Source: Enterovibrio nigricans DSM 22720 (lineage in GTDB: Bacteria > Pseudomonadota > Gammaproteobacteria > Enterobacterales > Vibrionaceae). Taken from it: a DNA stretch of 64,000 nucleotides. The DNA lies in the NCBI RefSeq assembly GCF_900167155.1, contig NZ_FUXU01000012.1, forward strand, positions 1 to 64,000. Direction: 5' to 3'. Shown in pieces: positions 27,621 through 36,666 of this stretch. Numbering within the stretch: position 1 is the stretch's first letter; each line of letters opens with the position of its first letter. A model generated the notes under the pieces. The model saw only the letters and a list, made by a program, of their open reading frames with translations. It made no database searches and was not told the origin of the DNA. The position numbers and the translations under genes are program-made.

Positions 27621-28349
27621 ATGTCGCAACCGGCAAACTCAGACCGCAAAGTCACTATCGGCGCCTATATTGCGCTGGCATTTGCAGTCGTATTCTTTTC
27701 TGGCCTTCTCCAATCTAATCAATGGTATGGCATTTTCGATTTCACCACGCTAAATGGCTCGTTCGGTAGCGTCGTTTACTCTGTAAATGAAACTGCTGAC
27801 GGTATTCAAACTGCCGCAACATCAATGCGTGGTAAAGGCGGTAGCGGTGCTCGTGACGGTTTCATGTTCGCCCTGACCCTGATCCCAACCGTAATGTTTG
27901 CTCTTGGTATGATTAATGTTCTGGAGCACTACGGTGCACTTGAAGCCGCGCGCAAACTTTTAACACCTCTTCTGCGCCCACTGATGAACGTTCCTGGTAA
28001 CACAGGTTTGGCCCTGATTGCTTCTTTGCAAAGTACGGATGCGGGTGCAGCGATGACTCGCCAGCTCAAAGATGAGGGGCAACTCACCAAGCGTGAAGCT
28101 GACATCTTTACCATGTTCCAGTTCTCTGCTGGCGCCACCATCGTTAACTTCTTCTCGTCAGGCGCGGTACTGTTCACCCTGACACTGGTTGACGGCTCGA
28201 TGGCTGTTACATCATCAATCGGCCTGGCCGTCGGCGTTATGTTTATCTTCAAATTTGTCGGCGCAAACCTGTTCCGTGTTTACCTGAACATCACGGAAGG
28301 CAAAGAAGACAAAGCCAACAACGCATCGCTGACTGAGGAGAAAGCATAA
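27621..28349 (+). CDS. YjiH-like nucleoside-recognition (Gate) domain membrane protein
   Basis: A 242-aa integral membrane protein resembling E. coli YjiH and the SpmA side of the spore-maturation/nucleoside-recognition family. Features are MFALTLIPTVMFALGMINVLE, the LLTPLLRPLMNVPG gate-like segment, and LQSTDAGAAMTRQL. The ATG is preceded by GAGGGAAC. It overlaps the next gene by one base (TAATG). E. coli carries yjiH-yjiG next to isoaspartyl dipeptidase iadA; here an M20 peptidase takes that place. A role in export or import of peptidase products is plausible but unproven. Confidence 0.8.
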   Translation: MSQPANSDRKVTIGAYIALAFAVVFFSGLLQSNQWYGIFDFTTLNGSFGSVVYSVNETADGIQTAATSMRGKGGSGARDGFMFALTLIPTVMFALGMINVLEHYGALEAARKLLTPLLRPLMNVPGNTGLALIASLQSTDAGAAMTRQLKDEGQLTKREADIFTMFQFSAGATIVNFFSSGAVLFTLTLVDGSMAVTSSIGLAVGVMFIFKFVGANLFRVYLNITEGKEDKANNASLTEEKA

Positions 28350-28810
28350 TGACGACAGCTAAAAAGCCGATGGTGACGGATATCTTCGTCGAAGGTGCGA
28401 AAAAAGGCTGGAACATCGCCACCATGTCGACCGTACCAAACGTTCTGATGGCATTTGTGATCATCAAAGCGCTACAAATTACCGGTGCGCTAGACATGAT
28501 GGGCACTCTTTTCTCGCCGATCATGGCGATTTTCGGACTACCTGGTGAAGCCGCTGCTGTACTGATTGGCGCATGGATGTCGATGGGTGGTGCAGTAGGT
28601 GTTGTTATCACTCTATTTGACCAAGGTATCCTGAACGGCGAGCACATCGCTATTCTGGCGCCTGCTATCTACTTGATGGGTTCTCAGGTTCAGTACCTAG
28701 GTCGTATCTTGGGTCCAATCGGTACCGAAGGTCGTTACATCCCAATCATGATCCTGATCTCTGTGATCAACGCCTTCGGCGCAATGTTTGTGATGAATAT
28801 TCTGGTGTAA
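28349..28810 (+). CDS. YjiG-like membrane protein (SpmB side of the pair)
   Basis: A 153-aa membrane protein, same length as E. coli YjiG and similar along its whole length (VPNVLMAFVIIKALQITG, FGLPGEAAAVLIGAWMSMGG, PAIYLMGSQVQYLGR). It is translationally coupled to the yjiH-like gene and probably forms a two-subunit transporter with it. The peptidase gene starts 69 bases downstream. Confidence 0.82.
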   Translation: MTTAKKPMVTDIFVEGAKKGWNIATMSTVPNVLMAFVIIKALQITGALDMMGTLFSPIMAIFGLPGEAAAVLIGAWMSMGGAVGVVITLFDQGILNGEHIAILAPAIYLMGSQVQYLGRILGPIGTEGRYIPIMILISVINAFGAMFVMNILV

Positions 28811-28879
28811 CCCCCCCTGATTTTTGCGCTGAAAGACACGCTTTCAGCGCAGCTTTCCAAATGGAATTCTGGAGTAATT

Positions 28880-30001
28880 ATGAGCTTTTCATTAGACGCT
28901 TACCTTGAAGAACTTCGCCCTCTGGTGAACGTAGACTGTGGCACGCTGACCGTTGAAGGTATTGAAGTCATTGCAGACATCATGGCTGCAAAATACGAAG
29001 ACATGGGTGGCTGGAACATCAAACGTGTTGATTGCGGTATTGCTGGCCCCGGCCTCGAAATCCGCAACAAGCCAGAAAGCGATGTTATCGACCTGATGTT
29101 GATTGGCCACATGGATACCGTATTCCCGGTAGGTACCGCGGCTAAACGCCCGATGAGCGTTGACGGTAACCGTGCATTTGGTCCGGGTGTGTCAGACATG
29201 AAATCTGGTCTGTTGAACATTGTTTATGCACTACGCACACTGGATGCGGCCGTACTGGACAAAATGTCTATCTGTGTTTGCATGAACCCAGATGAAGAGA
29301 TCGGTTCTCTGCATTCTGGCGAGTGGCTGAAATCAGTGGCAGAAGATGCGCACCATGTGTTGGTTTGTGAAGCAGCCCGTGCAGACGGCTCTTTGGTTAA
29401 AGCGCGTAAAGGTAATGCTCGCTACAAAATGACCTTTAATGGGAAAGCTGCGCACGCAGGTAACGAACCGCAAAATGGTCGTAGCGCAATTTCGGAAATG
29501 GCGCATTGGATTGTGGCTATTAACGAAATGACTAACTTCGACACTGGCACCACACTAAACGTGGGCGTTGTCAGTGGTGGTGACGGTGCAAACATCGTTC
29601 CAGAGCTAGCAACCGCTGTGGTTGATGTACGTTTCTGGGACAATGATGAATACGCCGCTGTTGACAGAAAAATCCGTGAAATGGCAGAAAATGCATTCAT
29701 TGATGGTGTGTCTGTAATTGTTGATCGCGAAGCGTACAAACCTTCAATGACACCTAGCGAGAAAACAGAATCGCTGATGGCAATGATCGAAGAAACAGGC
29801 ACGGAGTTGGGTATGAACATCACCTGGCAAGCCGTTGGTGGTGGTTCTGATGCGAACTTGACTGCGATTCTTGGCATTCCGACGCTGGACGGTCTGGGCC
29901 CTATCGGTGCAGGTTTCCACAGTGACGCTGAATATCTGGAACTTGATTCTATCGAGCCACGCGTCGAGATGCTTCAACGCATCATCACTAAGCTGGCTTA
30001 A
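28880..30001 (+). CDS. M20-family metallopeptidase (carboxypeptidase G2-like)
   Basis: A 373-aa cytoplasmic-looking enzyme with no signal peptide. Zinc-binding motifs are GHMDTVFPVG (His, Asp), PGVSDMKSG (bridging Asp), NPDEEIGSLHS (catalytic Glu pair) and GFHSDAEYL (C-terminal His). A dimerisation-domain His is visible in GKAAHAGNEPQNGRSA. These fit glutamate carboxypeptidase/CPG2-type M20 enzymes that remove C-terminal Glu or Asp residues or split related amides. Grouped with the yjiH/yjiG-like pair, it probably handles a dipeptide or acyl-amino acid. GGAGTAATT precedes the start. Confidence 0.82.
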   Translation: MSFSLDAYLEELRPLVNVDCGTLTVEGIEVIADIMAAKYEDMGGWNIKRVDCGIAGPGLEIRNKPESDVIDLMLIGHMDTVFPVGTAAKRPMSVDGNRAFGPGVSDMKSGLLNIVYALRTLDAAVLDKMSICVCMNPDEEIGSLHSGEWLKSVAEDAHHVLVCEAARADGSLVKARKGNARYKMTFNGKAAHAGNEPQNGRSAISEMAHWIVAINEMTNFDTGTTLNVGVVSGGDGANIVPELATAVVDVRFWDNDEYAAVDRKIREMAENAFIDGVSVIVDREAYKPSMTPSEKTESLMAMIEETGTELGMNITWQAVGGGSDANLTAILGIPTLDGLGPIGAGFHSDAEYLELDSIEPRVEMLQRIITKLA

Positions 30002-30020
30002 CAGCAGGCTTCAAGTAAAT

Positions 30021-30046
30021 AGAGGGCGTCATCGACGCCCTCTTTG
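30021..30046. terminator. Terminator between the M20 peptidase gene and dctM
   Basis: AGAGGGCGTC (30021-30030), loop ATC and GACGCCCTCT (30034-30043), then TTG. It also works on the minus strand, where TATTTACTT follows, so it probably ends both convergent transcripts. Confidence 0.85.
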
Positions 30047-30069
30047 TATGAGTAACGTTTACCCTGTAT

Positions 30070-31473
30070 TTATGACTTGTATCCTCTGAGGGAGTCGATG
30101 TAGTCAGGTAGAAACAACGATATTTGTGGGATGTAGGTGATCAATATTAAGAAGATCAACAGCAGCCCCAACCACGGCAATGCGGCCTTTATCGCCCAGC
30201 CCATGCTTTCTCCGGTAATCCCCGCAGTCACAAAGAGATTGAGTCCCACGGGTGGTGTCAGCATGCCAATCTCCATGTTCACTACCATGATGATCCCGAG
30301 ATGGATCGGATCAATACCCAGTTGCACCGCAATAGGAAACAAGATTGGCGCCATGATCAGAAGGATCGCCGACGGCTCCATGAAGTTCCCTGCTATGAGC
30401 AACAATATGTTTACGACGATCAAAAAGCCCCATGCAGGAAGCCCCCACGCAACAATCGTTTCAGCAATGGTATGTGGTATACGTTCAGTGGTAAGAACAT
30501 GTGCGAAAAGCATGGCATTTGCGATGATAAACAGCAGCATAATACTGACTTTCGCGGCATCTTTGACGACATGGTTCACTTCTTTATCCATGAAAGAACG
30601 CACCATCACTACGGGGAGCAAAAGCATGTTACGAACAAACATGGCAATTGTATTTTCGCCCTCTTTACGCCATGCCACGTGTTTTAAAGGGCCAATGTCT
30701 CTATAGCCCCACACACTCACCAGCCACGCATAAACAGCCGCAACCGAGGCAGCCTCTGTCGGGCTTGCCACACCACCATAGATTGAACCAAGCACAATGA
30801 TGATAAGCATCAGCCCGCCCAATGCCCGAGCACCGGAAAATGCTAATGCCCTCACACCGGGAAACGGCTGGGACGGCAAACCTTTGATTCTGGCAACGAT
30901 GTAAATCGCCAGCATCAAAATACCGCCCATCATGAGGCCCGGAATAAAGCCTGCCATAAACATACGCGACGCTGACACTTCTGTGGCAGCGGCGTAAACC
31001 AGCATCACGATTGACGGCGGGATCAAAATACCCAAAGTTCCCGCATTGGCAATCACTCCCGCAGCAAACGCTTTGGGATACCCCGCCTTTACCATCCCGA
31101 CGATGACTATCGAGCCTATTGCGGCAACGGTCGCCGGTGAGCTTCCCGAAACAGCGGCAAACAGCATACAGGCCATGACAGACGCCATCGCCAACCCACC
31201 TTTAATGTGGCCAACAGAATCAATAGCAAAGTTGATAAGACGTCTTGCCACGCCGCCCGTTGAAAGAAAGGCTGAAGAGAGAATAAAAAACGGGATAGCA
31301 AGGAGTGTGTAGTGTTCACTGGTCGCCTCAAACAGTTTGAGCGAAATAGACGCCAACGAGTCATTGGAGAACATCAGTATGGTTGCCACACTCGATAAAC
31401 CTAACGCTATCGCGATGGGCATACCCATAAACATGCACAAGAAAAGCAAGCCAAATAATACTGCAATTGTCAT
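30070..31473 (-). CDS. dctM: TRAP transporter large permease DctM
   Basis: A 467-aa membrane protein with about 12-13 segments, starting MTIAVLFGLLFLCMFMGMPI. Family motifs include SPATVAAIGSIVIVGM, GTLGILIPPSIVMLVYAA, and EIGMLTPPVGLNLFVTAG near the C-terminus. It carries the ion-coupled substrate path of a TRAP transporter. The 5' end overlaps dctQ by four bases. The insertion-rich cytoplasmic loop near residues 260-300 is slightly longer than in minimal DctM proteins. Confidence 0.94.
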   Translation of the reverse strand: MTIAVLFGLLFLCMFMGMPIAIALGLSSVATILMFSNDSLASISLKLFEATSEHYTLLAIPFFILSSAFLSTGGVARRLINFAIDSVGHIKGGLAMASVMACMLFAAVSGSSPATVAAIGSIVIVGMVKAGYPKAFAAGVIANAGTLGILIPPSIVMLVYAAATEVSASRMFMAGFIPGLMMGGILMLAIYIVARIKGLPSQPFPGVRALAFSGARALGGLMLIIIVLGSIYGGVASPTEAASVAAVYAWLVSVWGYRDIGPLKHVAWRKEGENTIAMFVRNMLLLPVVMVRSFMDKEVNHVVKDAAKVSIMLLFIIANAMLFAHVLTTERIPHTIAETIVAWGLPAWGFLIVVNILLLIAGNFMEPSAILLIMAPILFPIAVQLGIDPIHLGIIMVVNMEIGMLTPPVGLNLFVTAGITGESMGWAIKAALPWLGLLLIFLILITYIPQISLFLPDYIDSLRGYKS

Positions 31474-32042
31474 TGGTTTCGCTCCTTGTTCGCACTGTCC
31501 GTTTCTTCACTGCTCTCCTGCACAATTTCCTCTGCCAGGTGCATACTTTCTTCAGCTTCATCAATGAATCCGAAGCCTTTACGGGAGCCTTTCACGACCT
31601 CATAAGCAATGGTGCAGACACGAAGAGCAAGCAAGCCAAACCCGAGGATAAGGCATGTCATGGCTTTCCATTTTTCAATGGGCATGTCTTCCATTTCGAT
31701 GCCAATCATTTTCATTTTGCTGAGGTAAATCCAAGATCCGTAGAGAAACAAGCCACAATAGACAAGACACAATGCCAAGGCGATAAGGGTAACGACCTTC
31801 TGTCGTGAAGGAGATAGGTGTTTAATCGCCGCATCCACACCGATATGCGCACCTTCTCTCAGTCCCCAAGACGCGCCCATCAGCACCATCCAAGCGGAGA
31901 GATACAGGGTAAGCTCCTGCGCCCAAAGCAACCCTTCATTGAAGAAGAAGCGCAGAATCACTTCCATAAACACAAGCAGTGTCATTGCCACCAGTAAGAG
32001 ACCAATCCCTGCCTCTTCAAAGCGGTGTAATAACCGAATCAT
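31470..32042 (-). CDS. dctQ: TRAP transporter small permease DctQ
   Basis: A 190-aa membrane protein with four helices. It has QELTLYLSAWMVLMGASWGLREGAHI, here cited as QELTLYLSAWMVLMG plus REGAHI, typical of DctQ. I prefer ATG 32042 (MIRLLHRFEEAG) because GGAG lies six bases upstream; an ATG at 32054 would sit at the edge of the dctP-dctQ hairpin. The acidic C-terminal tail (EEAEESMHLAEEIVQESSEE) is longer than usual. Confidence 0.9.
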   Translation of the reverse strand: MIRLLHRFEEAGIGLLLVAMTLLVFMEVILRFFFNEGLLWAQELTLYLSAWMVLMGASWGLREGAHIGVDAAIKHLSPSRQKVVTLIALALCLVYCGLFLYGSWIYLSKMKMIGIEMEDMPIEKWKAMTCLILGFGLLALRVCTIAYEVVKGSRKGFGFIDEAEESMHLAEEIVQESSEETDSANKERNQ

Positions 32043-32055
32043 TTCAAACTCCATG

Positions 32056-32084
32056 AAAAAGCCCGGTAGAACACCGGGCTTTTT
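32056..32084 (-). terminator. Hairpin between dctP and dctQ (attenuating terminator)
   Basis: AAAAAGCCCGGT (32056-32067), loop AGAAC and ACCGGGCTTTTT (32073-32084). On the minus strand it lies between the dctP stop and the dctQ start and is followed by a T-tract. It probably lets the binding protein be made in excess of the permeases. Confidence 0.85.
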
Positions 32085-32087
32085 GTA

Positions 32088-33098
<1,011 letters not shown>

Positions 33099-33101
33099 TC
33101 A

Positions 33102-33118
33102 GCATGCGCTTCGCATGC
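33102..33118. promoter_or_regulatory. Tight palindrome in the dctP leader
   Basis: GCATGCG (33102-33108), CTT and CGCATGC (33112-33118) form a perfect 7-base inverted repeat centred about 35 bases upstream of the dctP ATG. It may be an operator or a leader hairpin. Confidence 0.4.
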
Positions 33119-33333
33119 GTGTCATATTCCCTTAACCAACTAGCCTATTCACCGTAAAAGGTGAGCTACAACGCGATAGGATTAACAGTTGATTAAAGGT
33201 AGTGAGAGGTGATCAAAGAGAAATGGGTGAAAAGCCACCCATCTTTCAGGATAAACTGTGAGCGTTTATCACTATCTTGTTGTTCTCGCCTTTTCCCTCT
33301 TTTATAGCAGTGCGTAAGGCCGTTAATGGGGCC

Positions 33334-34872
33334 TTAGCATGACATCGCTGAGTCATTGCTTGCCGGCAAACTTGGTTGTTTAACTAAAACCCACTGTGCA
33401 AACTTTTGTTTTTGCTCATTCGTTAGAAATAAACCATGTTTAGTACGACGCTCTAAAATATCTTCCGATGTAAGTGCCCACTCATGTCGAATAAGATATT
33501 CGGCCTCTCTGGCATAGAGAAGTCCACCAAAATGTTCCCCCAAATCAGCCGTGGCCTGTGCCCCTTCTAAAAGTACAAACAACCGTGTCCCATAAAGCCG
33601 GACGTAATGATGAACAAGCGAACAAGGTAACCAGGGATACGCCTTTTCAACCTTTTTGATAAAAACACCAACATCTCTCCCCATATCACCCCCTGGCAGT
33701 GTGGCGTTAACTGTCCAATTGGGTTTCATCGCTGGGAAAAAGGGTTTGAGCTTCTCCATCGCATGTTGCGAAAGCTCTCTAAATGTGGTGATTTTGCCGC
33801 CATAGATATTTAGCAGCGGGGTCATACCAGACACACTATCTAACTCTAATTCATAGTCGCGAGTTACAGCACTAGGGTTGTTACTGTCGTCGTCAAACAA
33901 CGGGCGAACGCCGGAGAATGCATGCAGGATGTCACTCTCACAGGGAGGATCGTCAAAATAGCGCGACAGTGTTTCTAACAGGTACTTTGTTTCGTGTGCG
34001 TCAATCGCAACATCTTCTGGATTGCCCGCATAACTAACGTCCGTCGTCCCGATCAGACAAAGATCGTCGAGATAGGGATTAACGAAAATGACTCGTTTAT
34101 CCGGATTTTGCAGCAGATAAGCATGATCGCCCTGCCAGAACTTTTTAGCCACAAGATGACTGCCCTTCACCAAGCGTACCCTTCGTTTGCTGGCGAACTT
34201 CAGCACTCTTTCATTGACATCATTAATCCAAGGACCCGCAGCGTTCACGACAGCTCGAGACCGAAAAATGGTTTGTCGCCCCTGCTGATCTGTCGTTACA
34301 ACCCGCCAGTACCCACCAGCACTTCGTGTCACCTCATCACAGCGGGTTCGGGGTAATATTTTGGCTCCTTTTTCATAGGCATCCATGGCACTCAAAATCA
34401 CCAAGCGCGAGTCATCTACCCAACAGTCAGAATATTCATATGCTGTTTTAAATTGACGTTTCAGCCCTTCCTTTAAAGGAGAAAGCTTTCGCGTTGTGGT
34501 ATTTGGTAGCGTTTGATTTCCCCCAATGTGATCATACAAAAACAGACCCAGACGAATAAACCAACTCGGTCGCTTGCCTTCCCCAAGTAGGAGCACGAAC
34601 CGCAATGGCCATATGATGTGAGGGGCAGAGCGCAACAAAACGTCACGCTCTTTCAGCGCCTCACTAACAAGGCGGAATTCGAAATACTCAAGGTAACGTA
34701 AGCCTCCATGTATCAGTTTTCCAGAACGGGAGCTCGTTCCTTCAGCCAGATCCTCTTTCTCACACAGGATAACGTCTAATCCTCTACCTGCCGCATCTCT
34801 TGCAATACCAACACCATTAATTCCACCACCTATAACAAAGAGATCGACAGTGCAGTTATGCTCATCTTTCAT
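33334..34872 (-). CDS. GlpD/EryB-like FAD-dependent polyol-phosphate dehydrogenase
   Basis: A 512-aa FAD enzyme of the glycerol-3-phosphate dehydrogenase family. The N-terminal dinucleotide motif is DLFVIGGGINGVGIARDAAG, followed by EGTSSRSGKLIHGGLRYLE and the C-terminal IYGGKITTFRELSQ. In erythritol loci the homologous EryB oxidises erythritol 4-phosphate; glycerol 3-phosphate is the alternative substrate. Context (EryA-like kinase in the same operon) favours a polyol phosphate other than glycerol 3-phosphate, but this is inference. ATG 34872 has a weak AGGTAAAG site; a GTG at 34890 would add six residues. It is last in the operon. A short stem (TAAGGCC/GGCCTTA, 33315-33336) overlaps its stop codon. 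Confidence 0.85.
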   Translation of the reverse strand: MKDEHNCTVDLFVIGGGINGVGIARDAAGRGLDVILCEKEDLAEGTSSRSGKLIHGGLRYLEYFEFRLVSEALKERDVLLRSAPHIIWPLRFVLLLGEGKRPSWFIRLGLFLYDHIGGNQTLPNTTTRKLSPLKEGLKRQFKTAYEYSDCWVDDSRLVILSAMDAYEKGAKILPRTRCDEVTRSAGGYWRVVTTDQQGRQTIFRSRAVVNAAGPWINDVNERVLKFASKRRVRLVKGSHLVAKKFWQGDHAYLLQNPDKRVIFVNPYLDDLCLIGTTDVSYAGNPEDVAIDAHETKYLLETLSRYFDDPPCESDILHAFSGVRPLFDDDSNNPSAVTRDYELELDSVSGMTPLLNIYGGKITTFRELSQHAMEKLKPFFPAMKPNWTVNATLPGGDMGRDVGVFIKKVEKAYPWLPCSLVHHYVRLYGTRLFVLLEGAQATADLGEHFGGLLYAREAEYLIRHEWALTSEDILERRTKHGLFLTNEQKQKFAQWVLVKQPSLPASNDSAMSC

Positions 34873-34911
34873 CGGCTTTACCTGCTGCACACAGTGTTTG
34901 TTATTTATGCC

Positions 34912-35577
34912 TTAGGCATCATCTTTGGGGCCATAGCTGCCAAAAGCGGCAATGGTGCCAGCAATTTCTTCATCACTGAGCACCACCGCATCTCCCATCA
35001 ATAAAGTATTAAAATATTGGCGGGCCAAGGTTTCTAGCTCTACCGCTCGCCACATGGCTTTATCCAGCGTTTCACCGATCGCAATCATGCCGTGATTCGC
35101 TAACAGACAGGCCGTTCTGTTTTTCAACGCAGTGAGGGCATTTTGCGAAAGCTCCTCCGTACCAAAACGTGCAAAGTCTGCGCAACGAACAACTGAGCCC
35201 CCAAATGCTGCAATCATATAGTGAACGGCCGGCAAGTCTTTTCGGGCAATGGCAATCGCCGTGCAATAGGTTGGGTGGGCATGAACAACAGCATGTGTAT
35301 CACTACGTGCCGTTAGAATATCAAGATGGAAACGCCACTCTGTTGAGGGTTTCATTGGCCCCTCCCAACTACCGTAATCATGATTGATCGGCATTTTTGC
35401 CAGCATTTCCGGTTCCATCTTGTGGTAAGGAACACCCGAAGGCGTAATGATCATACTTTCTTCATATCGCGCGGAGATGTTGCCAGACGTACCTTGATTT
35501 AATCCGCTTTGATTCATAAATAGGCATTGTGCGATGATCTCCTGCCTCAAGGCATACTCTTGCTGCGTCATGGTCAT
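34912..35577 (-). CDS. Class II aldolase, L-fuculose-1-phosphate aldolase-like
   Basis: A 221-aa class II aldolase/adducin-family enzyme very similar to E. coli FucA. The substrate-phosphate loop SGLNQGTSGNISARY and SGVPYHKM are present. The zinc site is HAHPTYC plus a downstream His in LLANHGMIA, and the catalytic Glu is in KPSTEWRFH. FucA splits L-fuculose 1-phosphate or ribulose 1-phosphate to dihydroxyacetone phosphate and an aldehyde. In this operon it should cleave the ketose phosphate made by the upstream kinase and oxidase. The true substrate is unknown. AAGGAAA precedes the start. Confidence 0.87.
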   Translation of the reverse strand: MTMTQQEYALRQEIIAQCLFMNQSGLNQGTSGNISARYEESMIITPSGVPYHKMEPEMLAKMPINHDYGSWEGPMKPSTEWRFHLDILTARSDTHAVVHAHPTYCTAIAIARKDLPAVHYMIAAFGGSVVRCADFARFGTEELSQNALTALKNRTACLLANHGMIAIGETLDKAMWRAVELETLARQYFNTLLMGDAVVLSDEEIAGTIAAFGSYGPKDDA

Positions 35578-35625
35578 GGCTTGTTTCCTTTCAGGGTTAT
35601 GTGAATTTTGGAGTGAACGAATTAA

Positions 35626-36666
35626 TCAACAGGGGTTGATTGGAGGCTCCCCAACGAGATAACGCTGTATTTCCTCAGCAGCAGCATTGGCTGCATTGTA
35701 AATAGTTCGAATAGAGGCACCGGCAATATGAGGGGTTAGTGTCACACTCGGCATAGCCAGCAATGGATCGTCGACAGGGATAGGCTCAACACCAAAGGTT
35801 TCCAACATCGCTCCCCTGAGCTTTCCTCGCTGAAGCGCCCGAGTCAGTGCGGGATAGTCAACCATCGGGCCGCGCGCGGTGTTAATAAACGTCGCCCCGT
35901 CTTTCATTTTCTCGAACGCCTTGTAGTCAAACAGTCCGGTGGTTTCCTCGGTCACCCTTGCATGAAGTGATACCACATCCGATTGATTCAGGAGCGAATC
36001 AAATTCCACTTGTTCAACACCAGCCTTGATGTCTTCCTCACTCAGGGTTTTATAAGGGTCGCAAACGATTATCCGGCATTTAAAAGGGCGAAGAAGTGCG
36101 GTGACGAGCGAGCCAATCTCACCATAACCGACAAGACCAACCGTCATATCGCACAGCTCGTTCCCCGTGGTATCCGCACGATAGAGATCGCCACGCCACT
36201 TTCCATGCCTTAATGCATCATGGCCACGGGTGATGTTTCGGGTTTCAGATAAAATGGCACCTATCGTAAATTCAGCCACCGCGGTTGCATTTCGTCCCGG
36301 CGCATTAACGACAGTAACGCCGTTAGCTTTAGCTGCCTTCATATCGATATTGACCGGCCCACCGCGTGAAACCGCAACCAGCTTTAAGTTTGGTAAGCGT
36401 TCAAACATTGCACGAGAAAGAGGGGCGAGATGATTCACCAGTATGCTGGCGTCGCCAATAAAACTGACAATGTCATCGGGATCCCCTAAGTACTCCTTCA
36501 GACCTTCAAGTGCGGGGGTTTGATAGCCATGCTCCATTGGCGTTTCCGGCCAATCTAGCTGCAGCGTTTTATAGCAGAGTTGGTTTGGGCAGGCTTTCTC
36601 CAACGCATCGATAAAATACTTAGGCTGCATAAACAGATCGCCGATAACTGCTACTTCTGTTTTCAT
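35626..36666 (-). CDS. NAD-dependent D-2-hydroxyacid dehydrogenase
   Basis: A 346-aa member of the D-3-phosphoglycerate dehydrogenase/2-hydroxyacid dehydrogenase family. The nucleotide motif is VGLVGYGEIGSLV, the catalytic Arg is in FINTARGPMVDY, and the catalytic His is in LTPHIAGASIRT. The ATG giving MKTEVAVIGDLF overlaps the kinase stop (ATGA); a longer upstream frame runs inside the kinase gene. It has no ACT domain, so it is not a regulated biosynthetic SerA. In this operon it may reduce or oxidise a hydroxy acid derived from the aldehyde fragment, or act on the sugar itself. Confidence 0.82.
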   Translation of the reverse strand: MKTEVAVIGDLFMQPKYFIDALEKACPNQLCYKTLQLDWPETPMEHGYQTPALEGLKEYLGDPDDIVSFIGDASILVNHLAPLSRAMFERLPNLKLVAVSRGGPVNIDMKAAKANGVTVVNAPGRNATAVAEFTIGAILSETRNITRGHDALRHGKWRGDLYRADTTGNELCDMTVGLVGYGEIGSLVTALLRPFKCRIIVCDPYKTLSEEDIKAGVEQVEFDSLLNQSDVVSLHARVTEETTGLFDYKAFEKMKDGATFINTARGPMVDYPALTRALQRGKLRGAMLETFGVEPIPVDDPLLAMPSVTLTPHIAGASIRTIYNAANAAAEEIQRYLVGEPPINPC

